Shown here piece after piece: positions 24,729 through 33,641 of a stretch of DNA of 33,735 nt (position 1 is the stretch's first letter; each line of letters starts with the position of its first letter). Both the position numbers and the translations under genes were made by a program. The notes under the pieces were generated by a model that was not told the DNA's origin, did not search any database, and worked only from the letters and a program-made list of their open reading frames with translations. This stretch comes from an uncultured Prevotellaceae bacterium (GTDB lineage: Bacteria > Bacteroidota > Bacteroidia > Bacteroidales > Bacteroidaceae), in the NCBI GenBank assembly GCA_900318795.1, contig ONLU01000028.1:1-33735 (forward strand), written 5' to 3'.

Positions 24729-24889
24729 CTTCAAGAGAGAAAGTTAGTAATAAGGTAAAAGTTTTCAGGAAAAACACAACGACGTCGTGAGACGCACTTT
24801 TTTTCATAAGAATAGGTTTTTAGTTATTGATAGTTTGAGATGCAGCCCACGGGGGGAACCCGAGTGCTGCATCTCATTCTTTTTTTCAA
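24729..24889 (+). ncRNA. Candidate small noncoding RNA, about 160 nt
   Basis: The interval is bracketed by a good -7 box and a strong terminator, and contains no plausible coding sequence. The only ATG on this strand lies inside the terminator stem. Internal features are a small hairpin CGTC-GTGA-GACG and T-rich stretches. The MATE gene beyond the terminator is on the opposite strand, so this transcript is not an mRNA leader. I do not recognise a known RNA family, though 6S-like or trans-acting RNAs are possible. Confidence 0.5.
24836..24888 (+). terminator. Rho-independent terminator of the small RNA
   Basis: An 11-bp perfect stem TGAGATGCAGC (24836-24846) / GCTGCATCTCA (24866-24876), with an inner CGGG/CCCG pairing in the loop, then TTCTTTTTTTC. 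The minus strand lacks a following T-run, so it acts in the plus direction. Confidence 0.85.
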
Positions 24890-24893
24890 TCAC

Positions 24894-26264
24894 TTAACCT
24901 ATTTTCTTCATCCAGCCACCATGTATGAGTCGGGTCAGGAACAGCAGTCCTCTGAAGGTCAGCTCAATAGCCATCGCCGTCCATACACCAGGCAGTCCGT
25001 AGGTGGAGGCTAACAAAGCAGCCAATGTTAGGCGCACACCCCACATGGAAGCCAGACTCATGATGGCAGGACGCAATGTGTCGCCAGCACCTATGAACAC
25101 ACCATTGCAGACGATGGCTGCTGCAAACATCGGTTCGGCAAAGGCCTCGATGCGCAGACAGGAGGTGCCCGTCTGGATAATCTCGTCCACAGGCGTCATC
25201 AGCGACATCAGCTCAGGCGCAAACACCCACATCAGCATACCCATCATCGTCATCACACCCATGCCCAGTACTACTGACATTCGGGCAAAAGAACGCGTAA
25301 GCAGACGCTGGCCGGCGCCAAAACTCTGTCCCACCAGTGTGGTGGCTGCCTCGGCAATGCCATAGCCGGGCATATAGCACAGGCTTTCGACGGTGATGCC
25401 CAGCGAGTGGGCGGCAATAGCCACCGTACCCAGTGGAGCGACAATCAGCGTACTTACAATCTGTGCTCCGCCCATCAGCATGTGCTGAAGACCCATGGGG
25501 GCACCAATATTGAACGCATTGCCCACCACGTCGCTCTTGGGACGGAACGACCCTGGACGGCCTTTCAGATGAAGCATGTCCGAGCGCACCAGCAGGAAGT
25601 AGAGCATCAGTCCGGCCGTTATCAATTCGGCAACACCAGTGCCCATGGCAGCACCCATGACACCCATGTCGAGGATGTATATAAAGACGTAGTTGAAGCA
25701 GACATCCATCACGCACATCAGTATGTTCAGGATGGAAGGAATCTTCATGTTTCCAGAGCATTTCAGCATCGAACCTGCCAGTCCTTCCATTTGGAAGAAA
25801 ATGCCGAAAACGCCAATCAGCGCAAAATAGAGTGAGGCATCGTGGGCTATCTCCTCAGAACCGCCCATCCAATAGGGGAGGGGACCACTGACAGCAACAG
25901 CTATCAGCGACATGCTTATAGCCCACAACAGACAGCACACCAACGACTGGCGCAATACCCTGCGCGCCCGTTCAAAGTCGTTGGCACCGATGGCATGGGC
26001 CACTTGTACTGAAAAGCCCATGTTGGCTGCGGAGGCCAGTCCGCCCAGCAGCCATCCCGTGGTCTCTACTATGCCGATGGCAGCTGAAGCCTTAGCTCCC
26101 AGGTGGCCTACCATCGAGGCATCGATGAAGAACATGACGGTAGCAGAAATCTGTGCTAATATGGACGGAATACTCAGGCTGACAATCAGCCTGAGTTTCT
26201 CGCCTTGGGTCATCTCGCGTCCTTCGCGGATGTAGGCTAGCAGATCTTTCTTCTCGCCTTTCAC
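24894..26264 (-). CDS. MATE-family efflux transporter
   Basis: A 456-residue inner-membrane antiporter of the MATE/NorM superfamily with 12 predicted helices in two similar halves. N-terminal half: LRLIVSLSIPSILAQISATV with MFFIDASMVG, the first-helix signature. Second half: GNAFNIGAPMGLQHMLMGGA and YMPGYGIAEAATTLVGQSFG, the repeated signature. It exports cationic or other small molecules by exchange with H+ or Na+; the substrate cannot be told. Its start lies 8 nt after the alpha-galactosidase stop, so it is translated from the same transcript. Confidence 0.92.
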   Translation of the reverse strand: MKGEKKDLLAYIREGREMTQGEKLRLIVSLSIPSILAQISATVMFFIDASMVGHLGAKASAAIGIVETTGWLLGGLASAANMGFSVQVAHAIGANDFERARRVLRQSLVCCLLWAISMSLIAVAVSGPLPYWMGGSEEIAHDASLYFALIGVFGIFFQMEGLAGSMLKCSGNMKIPSILNILMCVMDVCFNYVFIYILDMGVMGAAMGTGVAELITAGLMLYFLLVRSDMLHLKGRPGSFRPKSDVVGNAFNIGAPMGLQHMLMGGAQIVSTLIVAPLGTVAIAAHSLGITVESLCYMPGYGIAEAATTLVGQSFGAGQRLLTRSFARMSVVLGMGVMTMMGMLMWVFAPELMSLMTPVDEIIQTGTSCLRIEAFAEPMFAAAIVCNGVFIGAGDTLRPAIMSLASMWGVRLTLAALLASTYGLPGVWTAMAIELTFRGLLFLTRLIHGGWMKKIG

Positions 26265-26272
26265 CTCTTATT

Positions 26273-28480
26273 TCATTCTGCTTCCAGCAATAATACGCGA
26301 CTTGACCAGTCACTCTTCTTATTCCATTCTGGTTCGTTGCGATAAGGCACGTCCAGACCATGTGACATCAGATAAGCGCCACTGAAAGACTGACCCTCGA
26401 AATCCAACGGCTTCAGGTCAATGCGGTTCAACTCGTGTACCTTATACATACGGGTGGGGTTCAGACCTGCCATCTTGACGCGTGGCAGGTGCTCGTTCTG
26501 GAACGACTCTGTCTTCCACCAGTACCAGACGGCCTTCGATTGTTCGTCGTTGACATACATCATAGAGGCAAGCCCTTGCTTGTCGTAGGGCGATACCAGG
26601 CGATAGATGTTGCCGAACTGCACGATGGGACGTATCTGCTTGTATTCGGCGATGGCCTTGCGGCAGAGTTCTTTCTCGTCGTCTGTCATGTTCTTCGGCT
26701 GAATCTCCATACCCAGGCGCCCGCTCATGGCTACATCGATGCGATACTTCAGGGCTGTTGTGCGGAACACGGTGTGGTTGGGGGTTGCCGAGATGTGTGA
26801 GGCCATAGCGATGGCGGGAAAGAAGTAGCTGGTACCCCACTGCATGTAGATGCGCTGCAAGGCGTCTGTATTGTCTGATACCCAGAACTCGTCAAACCAA
26901 GGCAGTACACCCCAGTTGGCTCGTCCACCACCAGAGGCGCAGGCCTGTATGGTGACGTCAGGATACTTGTTGCGGATGCGCTGGCAAACCTTCTCAAAAC
27001 CACGATGATATTCGATATACAGGTGGCTTTGGTTCTGCATGGTCAGGTATTGTGAACCATGGTTCAGAATAGGCATGTTGGCATCCCATTTGATATAGTC
27101 TATCTCGGGATATTTCGTCATCAGGTTGTCGACGATGCTGAACACGAAGTCCTGCACCTTGGGATTGCTCAGGTCGAGCACCACCTGTGTGCCGCCACGT
27201 CCAAGCACGGCATCGCGTTTGGGGGCCTTGACTATCCAGTCGGGATGCTTCTCGTACAACTCGCTGGTGGTATTGGCCATTTCGGGTTCTATCCAGATGC
27301 CGAACTTGACACCGTTCTTCTTGGCATCGCGCAGCAGTCCCTCAATACCATCGGGCAGTTTCTGCTTGTCTACCACCCAGTCACCAAGACTCGAGTTGTC
27401 GGTCTTACGCGGATACTTTTCGCCAAACCATCCGTCGTCCATCACGAATAGCTCGCCACCCATCGAGGCTATGTCCTTCATCATCTGGTCCATGCCCTGC
27501 TGGTTGATGTCGAAGTATACGCCTTCCCAGGAGTTCAGCAGTATCTTGCGCTCTTTGTTGCCATGCATCAGCTTGTATTTGCGGCCCCACTTGTGGAAGT
27601 TGCGCGATACGCCCGAGAGACCGGCAGCAGAGTAGGTCAGTGCCAATGCCGGAGTCTTGAAGGTCTCGCCCTTCTTCAGGTGGTATGCTGAGTTTGTTTC
27701 GTCAATGCCGGCAAAGAAGTAGTGGTAGTCCGTGTCGTCCGTGATGACCTTCAGACGATAGTTGCCTGAGTAGCAGATAGCTGCACCAATGACATCGCCC
27801 TTGTTCTCCTGGCCTTTGCCGTCCAGCGAGAACATTACCTCACCATGGTCTGTATGCGAGTTGCGGGTGCCGTCTCTGTTGACAATGACCTTCTGGCCAG
27901 GTGTCAGAGGCTCCTCGCACAACTGGGTCTCGTTGGCCCACGAGCCGTAGAAGTGGCTCATCCATACGTTGCCGCGACGGATGGGCAGCATGGCCGAGGC
28001 AAAAGCGGTCAGTGTCACTGCCTGCTTCTCGTTGTTCGTGATTTCCGTCCATGCCTCAATCATGTCTTCTTGAACGTACGCTTTGTAGTTCAGTGTCACT
28101 GTGATAGGGTAGGCGGGGTCTTTCAGTGTGATGCATGTCACGAAGTTGCCTTCGTCCACCACCTCGCCCTGCTCAAAGTATTCTGCTACCAGGGCTGTCG
28201 ACATATTGCCGTCCGAATGGGTCATGGCCAGTGCGGCTTCAGCGGGTGTGTTCAGACCATGGGCTGGGTAGGCCTCCATGCGTCCGAAGACGGCAGGTTT
28301 CTGCAGATGCTGCAGTTCCTGGGCGTTCAGCTTCTGACCATAATACACATACTTGGGCTGTTGCCCCTTCTCTACATCCAGTACCAGTGTGGTGTTCTTG
28401 GTTTCCACAACCACCTGCTCTGCCTGCATCGTGATAGGTGCCAGACAAAGCATTGCTGCAGCGAATAGTCCTTTTCTCAT
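26273..28480 (-). CDS. Secreted GH36 alpha-galactosidase
   Basis: A 735-residue protein with a signal peptide (MRKGLFAAAMLCLAPITMQA), so periplasmic or beyond. It has an N-terminal beta-sandwich domain (to about 310) and a catalytic barrel: FVMDDGWFG (346-353), FGIWIEPEMAN (393-403), and the nucleophile motif KWDAN (464-468, Asp466). A Cys/Gly-rich loop (QACASGGGRANWG) and the acid/base region WVSDNTDA follow, then a C-terminal beta domain. It removes alpha-1,6-linked galactose from raffinose-type oligosaccharides or galactomannan side chains. There is no SusC/SusD pair nearby, so this is not a full polysaccharide utilisation locus. Confidence 0.93.
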   Translation of the reverse strand: MRKGLFAAAMLCLAPITMQAEQVVVETKNTTLVLDVEKGQQPKYVYYGQKLNAQELQHLQKPAVFGRMEAYPAHGLNTPAEAALAMTHSDGNMSTALVAEYFEQGEVVDEGNFVTCITLKDPAYPITVTLNYKAYVQEDMIEAWTEITNNEKQAVTLTAFASAMLPIRRGNVWMSHFYGSWANETQLCEEPLTPGQKVIVNRDGTRNSHTDHGEVMFSLDGKGQENKGDVIGAAICYSGNYRLKVITDDTDYHYFFAGIDETNSAYHLKKGETFKTPALALTYSAAGLSGVSRNFHKWGRKYKLMHGNKERKILLNSWEGVYFDINQQGMDQMMKDIASMGGELFVMDDGWFGEKYPRKTDNSSLGDWVVDKQKLPDGIEGLLRDAKKNGVKFGIWIEPEMANTTSELYEKHPDWIVKAPKRDAVLGRGGTQVVLDLSNPKVQDFVFSIVDNLMTKYPEIDYIKWDANMPILNHGSQYLTMQNQSHLYIEYHRGFEKVCQRIRNKYPDVTIQACASGGGRANWGVLPWFDEFWVSDNTDALQRIYMQWGTSYFFPAIAMASHISATPNHTVFRTTALKYRIDVAMSGRLGMEIQPKNMTDDEKELCRKAIAEYKQIRPIVQFGNIYRLVSPYDKQGLASMMYVNDEQSKAVWYWWKTESFQNEHLPRVKMAGLNPTRMYKVHELNRIDLKPLDFEGQSFSGAYLMSHGLDVPYRNEPEWNKKSDWSSRVLLLEAE

Positions 28481-28514
28481 AGTTGTTTTTAGTTGTTTCC
28501 TTTAAATGCTGATG

Positions 28515-28522
28515 CAAAGATA
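28515..28522 (-). promoter_or_regulatory. -7 promoter element of alpha-galactosidase
   Basis: Minus-strand TATCTTTG matches TAnnTTTG and lies 34 nt before the start codon. No clear TTTG is present at the expected distance. It separates the galactosidase/MATE unit from the NRPS unit upstream. Confidence 0.5.
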
Positions 28523-28564
28523 ATCATTTTACAGTAATAATTTGGTCTTTATCACTATCTTTTT

Positions 28565-29899
28565 TTAGCTTCCAGTATATTCATGCTTGTGAGTGATGTA
28601 GAAATACAATCCTACGAGACAGGCTGTGAATTCTGCGACTGCCTGTGCCAGCCACAGGCCTTCAATGCCCAAGAACATGGGTAGCAGCATAATGGATGCA
28701 GTCTGAATGATGAAGGTCTTGCTGAAGGCGATGATGGCCGATACCTTGCCATTGTTCAGACCGGTGAAATAGGCAGAAGAGAACTCGTTGAACCCTTGAA
28801 AGAGAAATGCCAGCGCATATAGTTGCATCGCATGTATCGACAAGCGGTATACCTCCTCGTCGTAGCCCACATAAATCTTTGCCACCATGGGTGCACAGAC
28901 TATGCAGAGTATGGTCATGACTATGCCGAATCCGAAGTTCAGGGCATTGCCTTTCTTGAGCAGGCTCTTCAGTTCGGTGTAGTTCTTGGCTCCAAAGTTA
29001 TAGCCCACCACTGTCGTAGCCTCCAGTGCAAATCCGTAGAAGAAGGAGGCAAAGATGCCTTCCACGAAGATGATGACGCCATAGGCTGCTACACCATCCT
29101 CGCCAATCATGCGCAACAACTGATAGTTGTAGAGTACGAAAATGAATGATGTCGCCATGTCGTTGACCATCTCGGAGGCTCCATTGCTGCAGGCTTTCAG
29201 CAGGGGCTTCAGTTCGGTCTTGCATCTGATGAAACGAAGCCTGCTGGAGTTGGGACGCATGAAATATATCAGTGGCACGATGCCATTGAGGCAGGCTCCT
29301 ATGCCGGTAGCTGCCGCAGCACCTATCATTCCCCATCCGAAATGGACGATGAACAGATAGTCGAAAACAATATTGCTCAGCAGGTTGGCAATGGACAGAT
29401 AGAAACCGAACTGGGGTTTCTCGGCCGTTATCAACAGGCTTTGGAAAGCATAGCCCACAATCATGATGGGCAGGAACACAAAGAGAGTACGTCCGTAGGG
29501 TACGCCATATTTCAGGATTTCAGGAGTGGCTCCGATTAGCGAGGCGACCCAAGGCAGGAAAATCATGCCCAGCACGGCCAGTAGCAAACCAACCGCTATG
29601 GCAACTCGGATAATCATGGTGAAATACTGGTTCGCCTTTTCCGTGTTGCCGTTTCCCAATTGGCTGGCTATCAGGGCACTGCCTCCTGTGCCGAACATGT
29701 AGCCCACCATGGAGAGCAGCAATTGGAAAGGATAGACAATGTTGACGGCTGAGAAGGCGGTCTTACCGATGTAATTAGACGTGAAATAGCCATCCACCAC
29801 ATCATATGTGATGGAAATCAAAATCATACCAATGGTAGGCATTGCAAAAAGCAACAGCTTTTGGTATGTAAAATGGTCAGACAGATTAATCTCTTTCAT
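28565..29899 (-). CDS. MATE-family efflux transporter linked to NRPS gene
   Basis: A 444-residue, 12-helix MATE antiporter. Signatures: LLLFAMPTIGMILISITYDVV at helix 1, GTGGSALIASQLGNG, and in the second half YGFALEATTVVGYNFGAKNY. It is distinct in sequence from the other MATE protein in this window. Its start is 11 nt after the NRPS stop, so the genes are almost certainly co-transcribed. The natural guess is that it exports the NRPS product or protects the producer. Like other MATE proteins, its substrate cannot be read from sequence. Confidence 0.92.
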   Translation of the reverse strand: MKEINLSDHFTYQKLLLFAMPTIGMILISITYDVVDGYFTSNYIGKTAFSAVNIVYPFQLLLSMVGYMFGTGGSALIASQLGNGNTEKANQYFTMIIRVAIAVGLLLAVLGMIFLPWVASLIGATPEILKYGVPYGRTLFVFLPIMIVGYAFQSLLITAEKPQFGFYLSIANLLSNIVFDYLFIVHFGWGMIGAAAATGIGACLNGIVPLIYFMRPNSSRLRFIRCKTELKPLLKACSNGASEMVNDMATSFIFVLYNYQLLRMIGEDGVAAYGVIIFVEGIFASFFYGFALEATTVVGYNFGAKNYTELKSLLKKGNALNFGFGIVMTILCIVCAPMVAKIYVGYDEEVYRLSIHAMQLYALAFLFQGFNEFSSAYFTGLNNGKVSAIIAFSKTFIIQTASIMLLPMFLGIEGLWLAQAVAEFTACLVGLYFYITHKHEYTGS

Positions 29900-29910
29900 A
29901 CTGGTAGATG

Positions 29911-32900
29911 TTACCCTAAAACTATACTTTCAAAATAGTGGATGTAGAGTTGGTGGAAATTAATCATATCGGTTGTCTGGAAACAGTTGGCGGCCCACTC
30001 CATCTCGGAGTCGAAGCGGCCGGAGTTGTCGTCATTCTCCAGGAACTCCAGTTCCAACCGGGCACCGGGAGCCTGGTGTGTGTTGCTGAGTTCCAATTGG
30101 AAGGGGTAGAGCTCGTCCAACTCGTCAGCATTGATGTTCAGCTGGTAGTTGACTTCCATGGGGTCGCTGTAGAAAGGAGAGTCGCTGTTGGCAAAAAAGT
30201 CATAGCTGCAGTGGGTAATGCCGTCTGTCACCTGTTTCTTCACCTCGGCAAGTGCTTCTTCGACACTGTGTATCTGGTCCATGTGCAGACCTACGGGAAG
30301 ATTCTTGATGAGCATTCCCACTGAATCTGTGGCGAAGCTGCCCAGTCGGTTGTTGAATATCCAGTTGGTCATCACGTCGTTATTACCTGTCATCTTGTGT
30401 AGTGCCAACAGACCGGCTGTGATGGCAATGACGCTTCTCGAGGAATTCAGACGAGACTCGGCGGCCTCAAGGTCCTCTGCGTCAAATGGCAGTCGAACTA
30501 CGCGCCTTCCTGCCTTTAGTTTGCGCATCCCTTCCTTGACAGGGGCTGGAACTGTGCACCAATCGTACCCTCCATATTGTGACTGGAAGTAGGCTTTATC
30601 TTCCTGATATTGTTGAGACTTGTGAAGACGCTCCTCTGTGGCCAGATAGGTGCAGTAATAGTCTTTCGGCAACGGCTCACCCTTGTAGGCTCGTACCACG
30701 TCGGCCAGCACAATGCTCAGCGACGAGCCGTCCATAAGCAAGTGGTGGACGTCGAAGAAGAGGTAGGCATAACGGTCTGTCTGGAACATGCGTACCCGCA
30801 GCAGTGGTGAGTTGAATATGCTGAAGGGCTCCACCAGTGAGTCGGCCATGCTGACCACTTCTATGTCAGTCATGGGCTCCAATATCACCTCTGGAGTCAG
30901 CTCCGGATGGTAGGTTTGTACGAGATGGCCTTCGTCGTCAAAGGATATCCTCATGGAGAGCGCCGGATGATTACGGATGGCGTCATTGACTGCCTGGCAC
31001 AGTCGCTTGGCATCTGTCTTTCGGTTAAAGCGGAACAGGTAGTACATGTTGTTCCACATGGTAGAATCGACATTGACAAACTGGAAATCGACCATTTTGG
31101 TCTGCATCATGCTCAGCCTGTGAGGCCTCTTGCGTTCCTGCTCCTCTATCTCGTCAAGCGATTTCCCCTGCTTTTTCTCTTGTAGCATGGCGGCTATTCG
31201 TTCTATGGTGCGCAGTGAGAAAATGTCGGAACTCATGATGTTAAGTGGCTGCAAACGTGACAGTAGCATCATGCTCTTCAGTGAATCACCTCCCAGTTCA
31301 AAGAAGTCGTCCGTGATGCTGATTTCTTCTTGATCCATGTGTAGCACTTCTGCAAAAGCGTCTCGCAGTTGTCGCTCCATGTCGTTGTGCGGAGCCTTCA
31401 TCTCGTGAACAGAGGCTGTTGGTTCTACGTCGGGCAAGGCTTTTCGATCCACTTTGCCATTGACGGTCTCGGGCAGCGTGTCCAATTGTGTGATGACAGC
31501 AGGTATCATATATTCAGGCAACTGTTGGCGCAGGAAGGTGCGCACCTCGTCCATGTCCAGTGGTGCGGAGGCAGTCAGATAGCCTGCCAAGTAGTCGGAC
31601 TTCCCATGACAGAGTTTGACGGCACTTCCCTTGACGGTGGGATAGGTGCTCATCACCTGTTCTATCTCGTCTAACTCAATGCGGAATCCGCGAAGTTTAA
31701 TTTGGTTGTCAATGCGTCCCCATATCTGGATACGCCCGTCTGATGTCCATGAAGCGAGGTCGCCGCTATGGTAGGCACGCATACCCTGATACGTGAAGAA
31801 GGCTTTTGCCGTCTTCTCAGGAAGCTTTACATACCCACGGCCTACACAGTCACCACAGATAATCAGTTCTCCTTTTTCACCTACGTTCAGTTCCTCGCCC
31901 TTGTCGTTCATGACATAGAAACAGGTATTCACCATCGGACCGCCAATGGTAATATCGCCATCGTTCTCCATCACTGCAGACGAACAGCCCATAGTGCACT
32001 CAGTAGGACCATATACATTCAGGATGATACTGTCTTCGCGTATCTCGCGCAGCCTGCTGTACAGTCCGCTGGGAAATGCCTCGGCACCGATGTCGTAGAA
32101 TCGGATTTGCCGCAGTGCTTCCCGACAGATGTCCATATCCACAATATTCACCAGAAAGGTCGGGGTACATGTAATGCCCGTCACTCCGCTGTCTGTAATG
32201 GCCTTTGCCAACAGCAGCGGATTGTGAATCTCCTCATCCGTGGCCATACAGACCGTATTACCATTACATAAAGGAACAAACTGTTCCACAATGGAAACAT
32301 CGAAAGAGAAGGCTGCCATAGCCAGCGATACCATGCCAGGTGACGCATAGTGCATGATTTCTATGGACTTCTCGTCTCTTTGAACGTAGTTGGCAAGGTT
32401 TCCCTGTTCGATGAGTACTCCTTTGGGTCTTCCTGTAGAACCTGAGGTGTAGATGCAGTATGCCAGGTCGTTCTTGCCGATGTCGTCTGACGATGGGTAA
32501 GCCGTCAAAGACTCGTCATACGTGCTGCAGATGCCAGGGATGTCCTCCATGCAGATGATTTCAAATCCCTTGTCGGAAAGTTCGTCATGTTCTGTCAATA
32601 CTTTACGGCTGGTCAGCAAGACTGGCACGTCACCATCTTCCATGCAGAAACTGATGCGGTCGTCTGGATAGGACGTGATGAAGGGGAGAAAAGCAGCATG
32701 TGCTTTCAGAATGCCTTGCTCGGCATAGTAAGCATATTCCGACCGTTCCAGCAACACTCCCACGAGGGTATCCTTGTCTAGGTGGCGTGATAGCAGTACA
32801 TTGGCTACGCAGTTTGATTTCTTATCCAGTTCAGCATAACTGATCTTACGTCCTGAAACAATGACTGCCGTCTTCTCTGGTTGTTCGATGGCATGTCGGT

Positions 32901-32973
32901 GAATCTGTTCCGATGCTGGAACAAAAGGAAAGTCCGACCTTGTTTGATTGGCTTGTTCAATAATCTTTTCCAT
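29911..32973 (-). CDS. Nonribosomal peptide synthetase module, A-PCP-C
   Basis: A 1020-residue protein from the ATG at 32973 (a TTG four codons earlier is less likely). Adenylation domain, residues 20-515: IYTSGSTGRPKG (174-185), FDVSIVEQF, NVYGPTE (319-325), YHSGDLASW, GRIDNQIKLRGFRIELDEIE, and NGKVDRKAL with Lys507. Carrier domain: DDFFELGGDSLKSM, phosphopantetheine Ser564. Condensation domain, about 618-1020, with intact HHLLMDG (743-749). There is no thioesterase, reductase or upstream module, so release must come from the terminal C domain or a partner. By-eye binding-pocket residues are D225, V226, V229, T268, Y293, I295, V320, M328, G329, K507; Asp225 indicates an alpha-amino acid. No phosphopantetheinyl transferase gene is in the window. 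Confidence 0.93.
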   Translation of the reverse strand: MEKIIEQANQTRSDFPFVPASEQIHRHAIEQPEKTAVIVSGRKISYAELDKKSNCVANVLLSRHLDKDTLVGVLLERSEYAYYAEQGILKAHAAFLPFITSYPDDRISFCMEDGDVPVLLTSRKVLTEHDELSDKGFEIICMEDIPGICSTYDESLTAYPSSDDIGKNDLAYCIYTSGSTGRPKGVLIEQGNLANYVQRDEKSIEIMHYASPGMVSLAMAAFSFDVSIVEQFVPLCNGNTVCMATDEEIHNPLLLAKAITDSGVTGITCTPTFLVNIVDMDICREALRQIRFYDIGAEAFPSGLYSRLREIREDSIILNVYGPTECTMGCSSAVMENDGDITIGGPMVNTCFYVMNDKGEELNVGEKGELIICGDCVGRGYVKLPEKTAKAFFTYQGMRAYHSGDLASWTSDGRIQIWGRIDNQIKLRGFRIELDEIEQVMSTYPTVKGSAVKLCHGKSDYLAGYLTASAPLDMDEVRTFLRQQLPEYMIPAVITQLDTLPETVNGKVDRKALPDVEPTASVHEMKAPHNDMERQLRDAFAEVLHMDQEEISITDDFFELGGDSLKSMMLLSRLQPLNIMSSDIFSLRTIERIAAMLQEKKQGKSLDEIEEQERKRPHRLSMMQTKMVDFQFVNVDSTMWNNMYYLFRFNRKTDAKRLCQAVNDAIRNHPALSMRISFDDEGHLVQTYHPELTPEVILEPMTDIEVVSMADSLVEPFSIFNSPLLRVRMFQTDRYAYLFFDVHHLLMDGSSLSIVLADVVRAYKGEPLPKDYYCTYLATEERLHKSQQYQEDKAYFQSQYGGYDWCTVPAPVKEGMRKLKAGRRVVRLPFDAEDLEAAESRLNSSRSVIAITAGLLALHKMTGNNDVMTNWIFNNRLGSFATDSVGMLIKNLPVGLHMDQIHSVEEALAEVKKQVTDGITHCSYDFFANSDSPFYSDPMEVNYQLNINADELDELYPFQLELSNTHQAPGARLELEFLENDDNSGRFDSEMEWAANCFQTTDMINFHQLYIHYFESIVLG

Positions 32974-32989
32974 TAACTTAATCAATATT

Positions 32990-33610
32990 TTAGTAACCGA
33001 TAGGGTGGTTCAGTTCCAGATAACTGGTATCTGCGAGTTTCAATTCACGTTTCAGCGTGTCGTAATCCATCGTACCGCGAGCTACCGTCTTCAGCCCAAG
33101 GGCAGTACAAGCCAGATAGATGTTCTGCGACACGTAGCCTGTATCCATAGCTCCCCAGCGGTCGTTGGGCGAGCGGTCACTGTCCTTGGTACTAACTAGT
33201 ACGAGCGAGATAGGTGCCTCCTTGGCGAAAGCTTGACGCCCGGCAATCGCGTCCAGAAGGTTCTTGTCTGACACCTTTGTCAGTGTGTTCGCCTTGGCAT
33301 TATATAGACAAGCACCACTCTTCGAGCAGACGTATACTTTCACGTCCTGCATGTTGACAGCTGAAGGGGCTGTAATCTTGCCCGACTTAGGGTCGCTGAC
33401 GCCACAGGCTGCCCACAGCAGGGTAGAGAGCGTTTGCATACTGATTTCCTTGTCAGAAAACTTGCGCTCTGAGCGGCGTTGTGCCAGCGCGTTGCCCAGC
33501 GTCATTGAGAGTTTGCTCACTTCGGGTTGTGGTAGACTGATTGTTTCTTGAGCCTGCATGTCCATCGTCATCATCAGGACAAGCATAAAGAGAATTGTTT
33601 TCTTCATCAT
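32990..33610 (-). CDS. Exported nitroreductase-family (SagB/ThcOx-like) protein
   Basis: A 206-residue protein with a signal peptide (MMKKTILFMLVLMMTMDMQAQ). The mature part is an FMN-dependent nitroreductase fold: RRSERKFSDKEISMQTLSTL followed by LWAACGVSD, APSAVNMQDVKVYV, and DTGYVSQNIYLACTALGLKTVARG near the end. The RRS.R.FS / LLWAA.G pattern is that of the SagB/thiazoline-oxidase branch. Predicted export is notable, because flavin must then be acquired outside the cytoplasm. Its stop is 16 nt before the NRPS start, so it is probably co-transcribed with it. A role in oxidising the NRPS product is inference; a general periplasmic redox enzyme is the alternative. Confidence 0.88.
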   Translation of the reverse strand: MMKKTILFMLVLMMTMDMQAQETISLPQPEVSKLSMTLGNALAQRRSERKFSDKEISMQTLSTLLWAACGVSDPKSGKITAPSAVNMQDVKVYVCSKSGACLYNAKANTLTKVSDKNLLDAIAGRQAFAKEAPISLVLVSTKDSDRSPNDRWGAMDTGYVSQNIYLACTALGLKTVARGTMDYDTLKRELKLADTSYLELNHPIGY

Positions 33611-33641
33611 TTTGTTGTATTTTTTTTAATTGTTACTTCAC

